Notes: generated by a model not told the origin, from the letters alone. A DNA stretch of 32,317 nucleotides from DAIDJM01 sp964250215 (GCA_964250215.1 CAXUEX010000013.1:1-32317); one strand, 5' to 3'. Positions 8,096 through 16,519 are shown, counted from the first letter of the stretch. Translations and numbers: made by a program.

Positions 8096-8569
8096 TTGCA
8101 GAAATTCCCGATGACCGCGCCCGGCATGCAGCGATTGGAAGACGAGCTGCGGCAGTTGAAGAGCGCGGAGCGTCCGGCGATCATCGCCGCGATCGCGGAG
8201 GCGCGCAGCCACGGCGACCTTTCGGAAAACGCCGAGTATCACGCCGCGCGCGAGCGCCAATCGTTCATCGAGGGCCGGATCGCGGAGCTGGAAGAAGTGC
8301 TGGGCGCTGTGGAGGTGATCGACCCGACGCAGCTTTCGGGCGACACGATCAAGTTCGGCGCGCACGTCGATCTGCTCGATGAGGAGACCGAGAAGGAGGC
8401 GAGCTATCAGATCGTTGGCGTGCACGAGGCCGACATTAAGGCAGCCAAGCTTTCGATCAGTTCGCCGCTGGCCAAGTCGCTGATCGGCAAGAAGAAGGGC
8501 GACACCGTCTCCGTCCCCGCCCCCGGCGGCGACCGTTCGTACGAGATCCTGGATTTCCGTTTCAGCTAA
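8096..8569 (+). CDS. greA: Transcription elongation factor GreA
   Basis: A 157-residue protein with the GreA layout: an N-terminal antiparallel coiled coil (residues about 10-75) carrying the tip signature GDLSENAEYHAARERQ, whose acidic residues enter the RNA polymerase secondary channel, and a C-terminal FKBP-like domain with SPLAKSLIGKKKGD. GreA stimulates cleavage of backtracked transcripts so stalled polymerase resumes. The TTG at 8096 is preferred: it gives the family-typical start MQKFPMTAPGMQRLEDEL and has AAGGA (8082-8086) 9 bases upstream. The ATG at 8111 would begin at MTAPG and lose conserved residues. It follows carB by 154 bases on the same strand; carAB-greA is a common neighbourhood in alphaproteobacteria (general recollection). 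Confidence 0.96.
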   Translation: MQKFPMTAPGMQRLEDELRQLKSAERPAIIAAIAEARSHGDLSENAEYHAARERQSFIEGRIAELEEVLGAVEVIDPTQLSGDTIKFGAHVDLLDEETEKEASYQIVGVHEADIKAAKLSISSPLAKSLIGKKKGDTVSVPAPGGDRSYEILDFRFS

Positions 8570-8633
8570 ACGAACGGGGGTCGCGGGCCTCGAGGCGCCA
8601 GCGGGGTCCGGCTACGGAGCCTCTGGCCTTTGC

Positions 8634-9827
8634 TTGGCCTTCGCCGACGTTTCGGCCGCCGCCGACCGCATAACCGGTCGAGTTCTGCGCACACCCACGG
8701 TGGAAAGCGCGGTGCTCTCCCGCCTCACCGGCGCCGGGATCGTGCTGAAGCTGGACAATCTCCAGGCCGTGGGCAGCTTCAAGGAGCGCGGCGCGGCCAA
8801 TCGCCTGGCGCTGCTGACGCCGGAGGAGCGCGCGCGCGGGGTGATCGCGATGTCGGCCGGCAACCACGCGCAGGGCGTGGCGAGACATGCGTCGCTGCTG
8901 GGCGTGCGCTCGACGATCGTGATGCCGACCTACACGCCGCTGGCCAAGGTGAGCGGCACCGCTGCCTGGGGCGCGGAGGTGGTGCTGCATGGCGCCACGG
9001 TGGAGGAGGCAGCAGCGCACGCCACGGCGCTGGCCGATCGGCACGGCTTTGTTTTCATTCATCCGTACGACGATCCTGCCGTGATGGCGGGCCAGGGCAC
9101 GTTGGCATTGGAGATGTTTCAGGATGGGCCCCAGCTGGATGTGCTGCTGGTGCCGATCGGCGGCGGCGGCCTGATTGCCGGCTGCGCGATCACGGCGGCG
9201 GCGGTCAGCCCCGCCACCGAGGTGATCGGTGTGCAGGTGGCGCCGTATTCGGCATTGGCGCAGCGGCGTGGAGCAGCGGCAGCGGCGCTGGGGGGAGCCA
9301 CGATCGCCGAAGGCATTGCGGTGCGCGATATCGGCCGGCTCACCGCGCAAGTCATCGAGGCGCATGTGGCCGATGTGATCGTAGCGCCGGAGATGGAGGT
9401 GGAGAACGCCATTGCCATGCTGGCGGAAGCAGCGAAGCTAGTGACCGAGGGGGCGGGGGCAGCGGCGTTGGCCGGGCTGCTGGCGCACCGGCCTCGGTTC
9501 GCGGGCAAGCGCGTGGGACTAGCCGTGTGCGGCGGCAATATCGATCTACGGATTCTGGCAAACGTGCTGTTGCGCGGGCTGCTGCGGGATGGGCGGCTGC
9601 TGCGTTTGCGGCTGACCATCCCGGACCGGCCGGGGGTGCTGGCCGACATTACCGCAGCCATTGCGGCTTCGGGTGGCAACATCATCGAGGTGAGCCATCA
9701 GCGGCTGTTCGCGAGCCCCAGCGTGCAGAGCGCAGAGCTGGAGGTGATGGTGGAGGCGCGCGATCCCGAGCACGCGGGCGACATCGAGGCGGCGCTGGCG
9801 CGGCGCTATACGGTGCGCCGGATCTGA
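8634..9827 (+). CDS. ilvA: Threonine ammonia-lyase with ACT domain
   Basis: A 397-residue fold-type II PLP enzyme that deaminates threonine to 2-oxobutanoate, the first step to isoleucine. Lys 50 in GSFKERGA should form the Schiff base with PLP; SAGNHAQG (74-81) and the glycine loop GGGGLIAG (176-183) bind substrate and the PLP phosphate. A single C-terminal ACT-type domain from about residue 325 (RLTIPDRPGVLADITAAI) probably gives allosteric control. The length matches the shorter TdcB/IlvA-type enzymes, not the ~510-residue two-ACT form. The start is uncertain: the TTG at 8634 gives a family-like N-terminus (AFADVSAAADRITGRVLRTP), but no clear ribosome binding site precedes it and no better start exists in this frame. 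It lies 64 bases after greA. A purely catabolic role is an alternative. Confidence 0.92.
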   Translation: MAFADVSAAADRITGRVLRTPTVESAVLSRLTGAGIVLKLDNLQAVGSFKERGAANRLALLTPEERARGVIAMSAGNHAQGVARHASLLGVRSTIVMPTYTPLAKVSGTAAWGAEVVLHGATVEEAAAHATALADRHGFVFIHPYDDPAVMAGQGTLALEMFQDGPQLDVLLVPIGGGGLIAGCAITAAAVSPATEVIGVQVAPYSALAQRRGAAAAALGGATIAEGIAVRDIGRLTAQVIEAHVADVIVAPEMEVENAIAMLAEAAKLVTEGAGAAALAGLLAHRPRFAGKRVGLAVCGGNIDLRILANVLLRGLLRDGRLLRLRLTIPDRPGVLADITAAIAASGGNIIEVSHQRLFASPSVQSAELEVMVEARDPEHAGDIEAALARRYTVRRI

Positions 9828-9849
9828 TACCGAAGCTCTCCAATCGCGG

Positions 9850-9865
9850 CCTGCCGCCAGGCAGG
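9850..9865 (+). terminator. Short hairpin after ilvA
   Basis: CCTGCC (9850-9855), a 4-base loop and GGCAGG (9860-9865) form a perfect inverted repeat 22 bases after the ilvA stop. Only scattered T residues follow, so its use as a terminator is uncertain. The rest of the 210-base gap up to 10037 has no recognisable element apart from GGGAG and AGG motifs near the next start. Confidence 0.3.
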
Positions 9866-10037
9866 TCTGTGTATTGGGCTCTTTGCTGCGCCACTTTCTT
9901 TGCTGCCCGACTTGCGGAAGACACCGCGGCTGAGCCCCTTCGTCGGCTTCGCCTACACAATAAACCTCTCTGCCGGCTTGCGCGGCCGACCTGGCCGCGG
10001 AATCATGCAGCGGGGCCGCCGGTGGGAGCAGGCAGGC

Positions 10038-11870
10038 ATGGACGAGGAGCCGGCCGACGATCCACTTGGCGACGGCGAGGCCGATATCCTTGGCCCCGGC
10101 GCCATCGAGTTGGATACCGCTTCCTACAAGGGCAATTCCAAGCTGCCGCCGGAAGTTTCGGAATACTACCGGCGACAGGCGACGCTCGTGGGCATTCAGA
10201 CCGAGCATTTGCACGAGCAACGCCAGCTCGTGCTGTCGCACATGCGAATGCGGCGTTTTTCGGAGCGGTTCCGTGCGTTCACGCAGGTGGCGCTCTCGAT
10301 CGTCGTCACGATCGTTGCGGTGTTCGTGATCGTGCTGTTGCATGATGCGTTCACGTCGCGCGCCATCCTGGTGGAGCCGTTCGACACGCCGAGGCTGCTC
10401 GGCGATGACGGGATGAACGGCAAGGTTTTGGCGGGCGCGGTGCTGGACGTGCTGACGCAGTTGCAGGTGGCGACGCGAACCTCGCTCGCCGCGCGGACGC
10501 TTTCCAACACCTGGTCCGACGACATCAAGGTGGACATTCCGGCGACCGGCATTTCGCTGCTGGATCTGGACCGGCTGTTGCGCGCCCGGTTCGGGCACGA
10601 CTTGCACCTCAGCGGCAGCCTGGTGCGGAGCGAGGCAGGCAACGTTACGCTCAGCGTGCGTGGCAACGGCGTGCTGCCGAAATCCTTCACCGGGAAGGCG
10701 AACGAGCTCGACCGCATTATCGCGCAGGCCGGGGAATATATTTACGGTCAGTCGCAGCCGGCCCGGTATGCCGACTATTTAGACTCGGTCGGCCGTTACG
10801 GCGATGAGCTGAGTTTCAGCAAGGCCGCGTATTTCTCGGCGGCGCCGGAGGACCGGCCGTTCCTGCTTCTCAGTTGGGGTAACGCAACCATGTCTTCGGG
10901 CGGCTCGCAGCGCGAGGCGCTTTCGCTGTACGAGGAGGCGTTGCGGCAGAAGCCGGATTACTGGGGCGCGTACGGCGATGCGATGAATGCGCGCTGGGCG
11001 CTGGGCGACGAGCAAGGCGCCTGGGCGCTCGGCGAGAAGATGCGGGCTGTAGCTGGCGGTCGGCCGGGCCGGGCGCCCGAATTCGATTACGTGAACTGGG
11101 ACACGCTCACCTGGAACCTGCTCGCCTGGCGCGCGGCCACGCTCGCCGACGCGGAACAGCATGGCGGGATCGGCAGCGCGACGGTCACCGCCGGTCCGGT
11201 GCTGGCCGATATCGACTGGCGGTTGCACGATTATGCCATGGCGCGGCAGCGTTTGCGCCTGATGCCGGCCGATCCGAACGACCCCACCGCGGCCGGACTG
11301 AGTGATTTCGTGCGCGGCAATCTGGATTTCGCGGCGGGCGATTTCGCGGCCGCCGCGCGCGAGTTCGAGGCGTTTGGCCGCGCGTTCGCCGACCCCGCGC
11401 TTGCCGGGAACTTCCCCGGCTACAATTGCTGGATCGCCCGGGCCGAGGAAGCGGCCGGCCACGGCGACCGCGCGGATGCGGTGCTGAATGGCGCGGGCCG
11501 CTTCGTGGATTGCTACCGCTTCCGCGCCGATATCCTGGATCGTCGTGGGCATTGGCAGGAGGCGCAGCGCGAATATGCGGCGGCGGTGGCGCTGGCACCG
11601 GATCTGCCGGCGGCATATTATTCCTGGGGCTTGGCCCTGGCACGGCACCAGGATCTCGCTGGCGCCCTCGAAAAGTTTGCGGCCGCCACGGTGCGTGGGC
11701 CGCATTGGGCCGACCCGCTGAAAGCCTGGGGCGATGTGCTGACGCGCCAGGGCAAGCCGGACGAAGCAGCGCGCCAATACGCGGCGGCTCAGCGATACGC
11801 GCCGGATTGGCTGGAATTGCAGAATGCCGGGAAGGCAGCGGGCGCGGCATCGGGCGCCGGGGCACCTTGA
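10038..11870 (+). CDS. Membrane-anchored TPR protein of unknown function
   Basis: A 610-residue protein from the ATG at 10038 (purine-rich GGGAGCAGG upstream; the frame is open to 9900, but that part has no protein character). Layout: an acidic N-terminus (1-40), a charged, probably helical stretch (40-80) with EYYRRQ and HLHEQRQLVLSHMRMRRF, one transmembrane helix (about 82-103), a non-cytoplasmic alpha/beta domain (about 108-260) beginning ILVEPFDTP and containing WSDDIKVDIP and LLRARFGHDLHLSG, then TPR-like helical repeats to the end, for example SLYEEALRQKPDYWGAYGDA and AAVALAPDLPAAYYSWGLAL. I recall similarly built uncharacterised alphaproteobacterial proteins but cannot confirm this. 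The TPR part suggests a scaffold at the membrane; no enzymatic motif is visible. The next gene, a secreted propeller protein, is on the same strand 128 bases downstream. Confidence 0.8.
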   Translation: MDEEPADDPLGDGEADILGPGAIELDTASYKGNSKLPPEVSEYYRRQATLVGIQTEHLHEQRQLVLSHMRMRRFSERFRAFTQVALSIVVTIVAVFVIVLLHDAFTSRAILVEPFDTPRLLGDDGMNGKVLAGAVLDVLTQLQVATRTSLAARTLSNTWSDDIKVDIPATGISLLDLDRLLRARFGHDLHLSGSLVRSEAGNVTLSVRGNGVLPKSFTGKANELDRIIAQAGEYIYGQSQPARYADYLDSVGRYGDELSFSKAAYFSAAPEDRPFLLLSWGNATMSSGGSQREALSLYEEALRQKPDYWGAYGDAMNARWALGDEQGAWALGEKMRAVAGGRPGRAPEFDYVNWDTLTWNLLAWRAATLADAEQHGGIGSATVTAGPVLADIDWRLHDYAMARQRLRLMPADPNDPTAAGLSDFVRGNLDFAAGDFAAAAREFEAFGRAFADPALAGNFPGYNCWIARAEEAAGHGDRADAVLNGAGRFVDCYRFRADILDRRGHWQEAQREYAAAVALAPDLPAAYYSWGLALARHQDLAGALEKFAAATVRGPHWADPLKAWGDVLTRQGKPDEAARQYAAAQRYAPDWLELQNAGKAAGAASGAGAP

Positions 11871-11946
11871 AATGACGTTGCGGCAAGGCGCCGCGAGCTT
11901 GCCAGCCGACCCCACAGAGGTGTATTCGGTAACGTTACAAGCGTCC

Positions 11947-11984
11947 GGGCTGGGTTGCCGGGCTGGGTTGCCGGGCTGGGTTGC
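11947..11984 (+). repeat. Three tandem 13-bp repeats before the propeller gene
   Basis: The unit GGGCTGGGTTGCC occurs at 11947-11959 and 11960-11972 and, lacking its last base, at 11973-11984. The array ends 14 bases before the ATG at 11999, directly upstream of the ribosome binding site (AAAGGAAAG), so it would lie in the 5' leader. Copy number could vary by slippage. Confidence 0.9.
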
Positions 11985-11998
11985 GAAAGGAAAGCGCG

Positions 11999-13252
11999 AT
12001 GCGGTCGATAAAGTGGCTTCCGATTTTTGCCCTTGCGGCAATCCCGGCGCTGCCGGCCGGGGCCGCGGCCCCACCCGGCTCGGTGACCACAATCTACATG
12101 TTCCACGGTCAGACGACGGACGGGGGCGGCCCGGTGGGCGCGCTCACCGTCATGGGCGAGAGCCTGGTCGGCGCCACGCGGGTGGGTGGCAGCGCGCATA
12201 GCGGCACGATCTTCAGCCTGACCCGGAATGGCGACGGCAGCGGCTTTCAGGAGCGGGTTCTGTACAGCTTCCAAGGCGGGTCTGCGGACGGTGCCGGCCC
12301 GGTGGGCGGCTTGGAGCCGTATCAGGGCGCGCTCTATGGCGTGACGTTCACGGGCGGCACCGTGAATTTCGGCACATTGTTCCGGTTCGATGCGCAAAAC
12401 GGCGAGACCGTGATGCACAATTTCCTGGGTGGCAGCGATGGTGCCGCGCCAATGGCGCCGGTGATCCGCGTGGGCAGCACATTCTACGGCACCACGCGCA
12501 TCGGCGGCGGCACCGGCTGCTTCGACAAGCTCGGCTGCGGCACGATCTTCGCGTTCGATGCCGCGACCGGGGCCGAGACGGTGCTCTACGCGTTCCAGGG
12601 AGGTTCCGACGGCGCCTATCCGAAAGGCGCGCTGACCCGCGTGGGCAATTTTCTCTATGGCACAACTTCGGTCGGCGGGAAAACCAAATGCTTTGCCGCA
12701 ATCGGCTGCGGAACGGTGTTCAAATACGATTTGAGCGCGAGCGCCTATACGCAGATCTACGCGTTCCCAGGCGGGGCCTCGCATGGCGCCCTGCCCGCCG
12801 ACAAGCTGACGAACATCGGCGGCGTTCTCTACGGCACGACGAAGCAGGGCGGGGGCAACGGGTGCAATGGCAATGGCTGCGGCACGATCTTCTCGGTGAA
12901 CCCCGCTGACGATCGCGTGTTCACGTTGTTCGCCAATTTCGGCGGCGCGAACGGCACGCAACCTTCGAATTCGCTACAGCAGATCATCCACCACAATGCG
13001 AGCGCGGCAGCGCCGCCGATCATCCATCACAATGCGGACGCGCTGGCGCCGCACGGCGGCACGTTCCAGCAAGGCACGCTGTATTCGTTCGATCTCGATG
13101 CCCACACGGTAACGCCGCTGCACGAATTCACCGGCCAGAAGGATGGCGGCGTGCCTTACAGCGAACTGGTGGAGTTCGGCCAGTTCCTATACGGCACCAC
13201 GTATTCCGGCGGCCATTTTCAAAGCGGAACTATCTTCCGGTTCTCGCCGTAG
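11999..13252 (+). CDS. Secreted seven-repeat GloVer-type beta-propeller protein
   Basis: A 417-residue protein from the ATG at 11999, with AAAGGAAAG upstream; a TTG six codons earlier is a poorer choice. Residues 1-24 form a Sec signal peptide (basic start, hydrophobic core, cleavage near AGAAA). The rest is seven copies of a ~50-57-residue repeat with the pattern LYxFxGGxDG..P...L....G.LYGTT..GG...GTIFxF, which matches the choice-of-anchor tandem repeat called GloVer (TIGR03803). Seven such units suggest a seven-bladed propeller. Repeats 3, 4 and 5 each have a close cysteine pair (GCFDKLGCG, KCFAAIGCG, GCNGNGCG) that could form disulfides after export. Repeat 6 lacks the usual YGTT core and instead carries two copies of IIHHNA about 14 residues apart. 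Function unknown; carbohydrate or protein binding outside the membrane is an inference. No anchor domain is visible. Confidence 0.85.
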   Translation: MRSIKWLPIFALAAIPALPAGAAAPPGSVTTIYMFHGQTTDGGGPVGALTVMGESLVGATRVGGSAHSGTIFSLTRNGDGSGFQERVLYSFQGGSADGAGPVGGLEPYQGALYGVTFTGGTVNFGTLFRFDAQNGETVMHNFLGGSDGAAPMAPVIRVGSTFYGTTRIGGGTGCFDKLGCGTIFAFDAATGAETVLYAFQGGSDGAYPKGALTRVGNFLYGTTSVGGKTKCFAAIGCGTVFKYDLSASAYTQIYAFPGGASHGALPADKLTNIGGVLYGTTKQGGGNGCNGNGCGTIFSVNPADDRVFTLFANFGGANGTQPSNSLQQIIHHNASAAAPPIIHHNADALAPHGGTFQQGTLYSFDLDAHTVTPLHEFTGQKDGGVPYSELVEFGQFLYGTTYSGGHFQSGTIFRFSP

Positions 13253-13283
13253 GGTTCGGAAGAAGGCTGGGGCGCGGTGACGG

Positions 13284-13460
13284 CTAAACCAGCCACCACC
13301 ACAGGAACAGCAGGAACACCGCCAGGCCGACCACGATGTAGGTGGCCGTACGCGTGATCGCACCCCAGAAGGCCCGGCGGTCGGCCAGGAAGCCTTCCTC
13401 GGTGGTGGTCGCGGTGGTGGTCGCTGGCGTGCCGTTGTCCGCCATGGTCGCCTCGTTCAT
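13284..13460 (-). CDS. aa3-type cytochrome c oxidase subunit IV-like small protein
   Basis: A 58-residue protein with a polar Thr/Glu-rich N-terminus (TTTATTTEEGFLADRRAFW) and a single C-terminal transmembrane helix (TATYIVVGLAVFLLFLWWWL). This size and layout resemble the small subunit IV of alphaproteobacterial aa3 oxidases (pfam07835-like), which holds one helix against the core complex. The identity rests on architecture rather than a diagnostic motif, so another single-pass protein is possible. The ATG at 13460 follows AGGGGC and lies 10 bases after the purN stop, so it is probably the last gene of the purM-purN unit; an ATG at 13445 is an alternative. Position after purine genes is odd for an oxidase subunit. 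Confidence 0.6.
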   Translation of the reverse strand: MNEATMADNGTPATTTATTTEEGFLADRRAFWGAITRTATYIVVGLAVFLLFLWWWLV

Positions 13461-13470
13461 GCGTGCCCCT

Positions 13471-14106
13471 CTACGCCGCGGCCGGGCCCAGCGGCAAGGG
13501 GTTGCAGAGGCAGGCACGACCGGCGGGCGCCGGCGCCGTGCCGTCGATGGCCGCGCGCAGCGCCGCGGGATAGATCGCGTGCTCCTGCGCCAGCACCCGT
13601 GCCGCGAGCGCGGCCTCGGTATCGTTCGGCAACACCGGGACGGCCGCCTGGGCCAGGATCGGGCCGGCATCCACCTCGTCGGTCACCAGATGCACGGTGC
13701 AGCCGTGCAGCTTCACGCCGGCTTCCAGTGCGCGGGCGTGGGTGTTCAGGCCGGGAAACGCCGGCAGCAGGCTGGGATGGATGTTCAGCATCCGCCCAGC
13801 CCAGCGCGAGACCAGGAACGGCGTGAGGCGCCGCAGATAGCCGGCGAGACAGACATATTCCGCACCGGCGTCTTCGAGTGCGGCTTGCACCACCTGTTCG
13901 TGTGTCTCCCGATCCCGTCCGTGCTGACGATGATCGAGCACGCGCGCGTCGATGCCGGCATCGCGGGCCAGAACCAGGCCGGGCGCATCGGCCACATTGG
14001 AAATCACCAGCACCAGGCGGGCGGGAAATGTGGGCGCGGCGCAGGCCCGGATCAGCGCGCCCAGATTGCTGCCGCGGCCGCTGATCAGCACGGCGACGCG
14101 GCGCAT
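13471..14106 (-). CDS. purN: Phosphoribosylglycinamide formyltransferase (10-formyl-THF dependent)
   Basis: A 211-residue PurN that formylates GAR to FGAR in purine synthesis. The N-terminus VAVLISGRGSNLGALIRA contains the phosphate-binding GRGSNL loop; NIHPSLLPAF holds the catalytic Asn and His, and HLVTDEVDAGPILAQ the catalytic Asp. The ATG at 14106 shares its A with the purM stop codon (TGATG), so the two genes are translationally coupled. The frame stays open far upstream in the shadow of purM, but the family N-terminus fixes the start. Length fits the family. Confidence 0.96.
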   Translation of the reverse strand: MRRVAVLISGRGSNLGALIRACAAPTFPARLVLVISNVADAPGLVLARDAGIDARVLDHRQHGRDRETHEQVVQAALEDAGAEYVCLAGYLRRLTPFLVSRWAGRMLNIHPSLLPAFPGLNTHARALEAGVKLHGCTVHLVTDEVDAGPILAQAAVPVLPNDTEAALAARVLAQEHAIYPAALRAAIDGTAPAPAGRACLCNPLPLGPAAA

Positions 14107-15140
14107 CAGCCGAGCCACCCCGCCGGCAGCGCGAACCGCAGGCCGGGCGCTCCGGCCTCGATGGTGCCGATGGCGGCGGGGTTTTCGCCGGCTTCGCGCA
14201 GCACGGCGATGGCGGCGGCGGGATCGGCGACCACCAAAGCCATGCCAATTCCGCAATTGAACACCGCGAGCATTTCGGCCTGATCCACGCGGCCGTTTTT
14301 CGCCAGAAACGGAAACACCGCGGGCACGGGCCAGGGTTGGTCGATGATCGCGCCCAGGCCTTGCGGCAGCACGCGCGGCAGGTTGCCGGGCAGCCCGCCG
14401 CCGGTGATGTGCGCCGCGGCGCGCAGCAGGCCGGCGCGATGCAATGCGAGCACCGGGCGCACATAGAGTCGCGTGGGCAGCATGAGCGCCTGCGCCAGCG
14501 TCTGCCCGGGTGCGAAGGGGGCTGGCGCGTCCCATTTCAGGCCGCGATCCGCAACAATCCGGCGGACCAGCGAAAAGCCGTTCGAGTGCACGCCGGAACT
14601 GGGCAGCGCCAGGATCGTGTCGCCGGAAGCGACGCCGTTGGGCAGCAGCGTGCCGCGCTCGGCGGCGCCGACGGCGAACCCCGCGAGATCGTAATGGCCG
14701 CCGCCGTACATGCCGGGCATTTCCGCCGTCTCGCCACCCACCAGCGCGCAGCCGCATTGCCGGCAGCCCGCCGCAATGCCGCGCACCACGCGCGCCGCGT
14801 CCGCCACCGCGAGTTTTCCGGTAGCAAAATAGTCCAGGAAAAACAGCGGCTCCGCGCCCTGCACCACCAGATCGTTCACGCACATCGCCACCAGATCGAT
14901 ACCCACCGCATCGTGCAGCCCGGTTTCGATCGCTACCAGCAGCTTGGTGCCGACGCCGTCGGTGGAGGCGACCAGGATGGGATCGCGGAACCCAGCCGCG
15001 CGCAGATCGAACAGCGCGCCGAAACCGCCCAGGCCGCCGATCACGCCGGAACGCGCCGTACCGGCGGCATCGGCGCGGATGGCTTCGACAAGCGCCTCTC
15101 CAGCCGCGATATCGACGCCGGCTTCGCTGTACGTGCTCAT
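14106..15140 (-). CDS. purM: Phosphoribosylformylglycinamidine cyclo-ligase (AIR synthetase)
   Basis: A 344-residue PurM, which closes the imidazole ring with ATP to give AIR. The start SYSEAGVDIAAGEALV-like segment (STYSEAGVDIAAGEALVEAI), GGLGGFGALF, STDGVGTKL, GIDLVAMCVNDLVVQGAEPL and GGETAEMPGMY are the conserved AIRS segments that build the dimer and the ATP site. The start is the ATG at 15140, with the normal family N-terminus. It overlaps purN by one base downstream and lies 59 bases after the histidine kinase gene, all on the minus strand, so read-through from the regulatory genes is possible. Confidence 0.97.
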   Translation of the reverse strand: MSTYSEAGVDIAAGEALVEAIRADAAGTARSGVIGGLGGFGALFDLRAAGFRDPILVASTDGVGTKLLVAIETGLHDAVGIDLVAMCVNDLVVQGAEPLFFLDYFATGKLAVADAARVVRGIAAGCRQCGCALVGGETAEMPGMYGGGHYDLAGFAVGAAERGTLLPNGVASGDTILALPSSGVHSNGFSLVRRIVADRGLKWDAPAPFAPGQTLAQALMLPTRLYVRPVLALHRAGLLRAAAHITGGGLPGNLPRVLPQGLGAIIDQPWPVPAVFPFLAKNGRVDQAEMLAVFNCGIGMALVVADPAAAIAVLREAGENPAAIGTIEAGAPGLRFALPAGWLG

Positions 15141-15199
15141 GCGCTCGCCCTGTGCCAGGAGTGCCTATACCACTGTCCCGTCGCAGCCGCGGGGCGGTA

Positions 15200-16519
15200 T
15201 CATACCGGCAGCCGGATGCGCGCACGAAGCCCGCCCAACGGGCTGTCTTCCAGCACGATGTCGCCACCATGCGCACGAACGATGTCGCGGGCGATGGTCA
15301 GGCCCAGGCCGGTGCCGCCCGCGAGGCCGCTTTCGAAGGGGCGGAAGACGCTTTCGCGGCGTTCCGGCGGGATGCCGGGGCCGTCATCGTCCACAGTTAC
15401 CTGAACGGAACGGCCGCTGCTATGGGCGGCGAGCGCCACGGCGCCCGCGTGGCGGCGGGCGTTGTCCACCAGATTGGTGATAGCGCGGCGCATGGCGCCG
15501 ACGCGCAGGCGGAGCGAGACTTCCTGCGTCACTTCCAGCCCAACCGGCGTGCCGGTACGGCGGGCGCTGTCGGCAACTTCTTCGAGCAACACGCCAAGAT
15601 TTACGATTTCGGCCTGCTCGGCCTGCTCGCCGCGGGCGAAGGCGAGATAGCCGCCGATCATGCGTTCCATTTCCTCGACATCGGCGGTCATCTCGGCCGC
15701 GTCGGCATCCTTCGGCAGCATGGCAAGCGCCAGGCGCAGGCGGGTGAGCGGCGTGCGCAGATCGTGGCTGACGCCGGCGAGCATTTCGGTGCGCTGGGTG
15801 AGGAAGCGGCGGATGCGTTCCTGCATGCGATTGAAGGCGGTGGCCGCCTGGCGCACTTCCACCGCACCTTCGGGACGGATCGGGCCGGGATCGCGGCCGA
15901 GCCCGAAGCTTTCGGCGGCGGCGGCGAGGCGGCGGATGGCGCGCACCTGGTTGCGCATGAACAGGGCGGCGATCGTGAACAGCAGTGCCGATGTGCCGGC
16001 GAGCCAGATCACGTAGAAATAGATCATGCTGGAATAGAGGCGCTTGCGCGGCACCGCCACGTGCAGCACGCCTTCGCGCAACTGCACTTCCAGCAGCACG
16101 GATTGCGGATCGTGCGTCCAGTCCATGGTGAAGGGCAGCCGGACTTTCTGGCGCATGGCGAGCGCCAGTTCATCGTCCATCGGTCCGAGCACGTTCACGC
16201 GCTTACGGCGATCGAGATGCGTGCCGGGATCGATGGACATTCTGATCTCGAAATCGTGCGCCGCGCTCTGCAGCAGCAGGGTTTCGTCATATGGATCCTC
16301 GGCGGTGCCGAGCAGCCGGATGGTTTGCGCGATTTCGCCGGCGACGGCGCCGGCGAGGCGGCGGGAAACGAGATCGAGGTGGCTGCCGTAGAATATGCCG
16401 AGCGCCACCGCCTGGGTGAGCAGCAGCGGGATCAGGATGATGAGTAGCGAGCGGCCGAGCAGGGAGCGCGGCAGCACCTTGCGGATTGGCCGCTCCCAGC
16501 CGGCGGCGAAGCGCGCCAC
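15200..16519 (-). CDS. EnvZ-type sensor histidine kinase
   Basis: A 439-residue inner-membrane sensor kinase. Two transmembrane helices (about 24-44 and 167-187) enclose a ~120-residue periplasmic domain; HAMP follows (about 187-240). The dimerisation domain has the H-box GVSHDLRTPLTRLRL with His 252 as the phosphorylation site, and the ATPase domain has the N-box NLVDNARRHA (Asn 353), G1 DDDGPGIPP and G2 GGTGLGLTIARDI. The His-Asp-Leu-Arg-Thr-Pro-Leu box and two-helix plan match EnvZ/OmpR-class kinases (HisKA). The signal is not deducible. The response regulator ends 6 bases upstream of its ATG at 16519, so they form a pair on the same transcript. Confidence 0.93.
   Translation of the reverse strand: MARFAAGWERPIRKVLPRSLLGRSLLIILIPLLLTQAVALGIFYGSHLDLVSRRLAGAVAGEIAQTIRLLGTAEDPYDETLLLQSAAHDFEIRMSIDPGTHLDRRKRVNVLGPMDDELALAMRQKVRLPFTMDWTHDPQSVLLEVQLREGVLHVAVPRKRLYSSMIYFYVIWLAGTSALLFTIAALFMRNQVRAIRRLAAAAESFGLGRDPGPIRPEGAVEVRQAATAFNRMQERIRRFLTQRTEMLAGVSHDLRTPLTRLRLALAMLPKDADAAEMTADVEEMERMIGGYLAFARGEQAEQAEIVNLGVLLEEVADSARRTGTPVGLEVTQEVSLRLRVGAMRRAITNLVDNARRHAGAVALAAHSSGRSVQVTVDDDGPGIPPERRESVFRPFESGLAGGTGLGLTIARDIVRAHGGDIVLEDSPLGGLRARIRLPV

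Noticed and set aside
8630..10345. 571-codon plus-strand frame across ilvA
   Set aside because: Low-complexity Gly/Arg/Ala translation; ilvA in another frame is clearly the gene.
11947..11984. Tandem repeats considered as a CRISPR remnant
   Set aside because: Units are 13 bp without spacers and no cas genes are present; the same applies to the 7-bp repeats at 28584-28610.
14107..15276. Upstream extension of the purN frame through purM
   Set aside because: PurN starts with its conserved VAVLISGRGSN at 14106; the extension is Arg-rich shadow sequence, so this is not a fusion.
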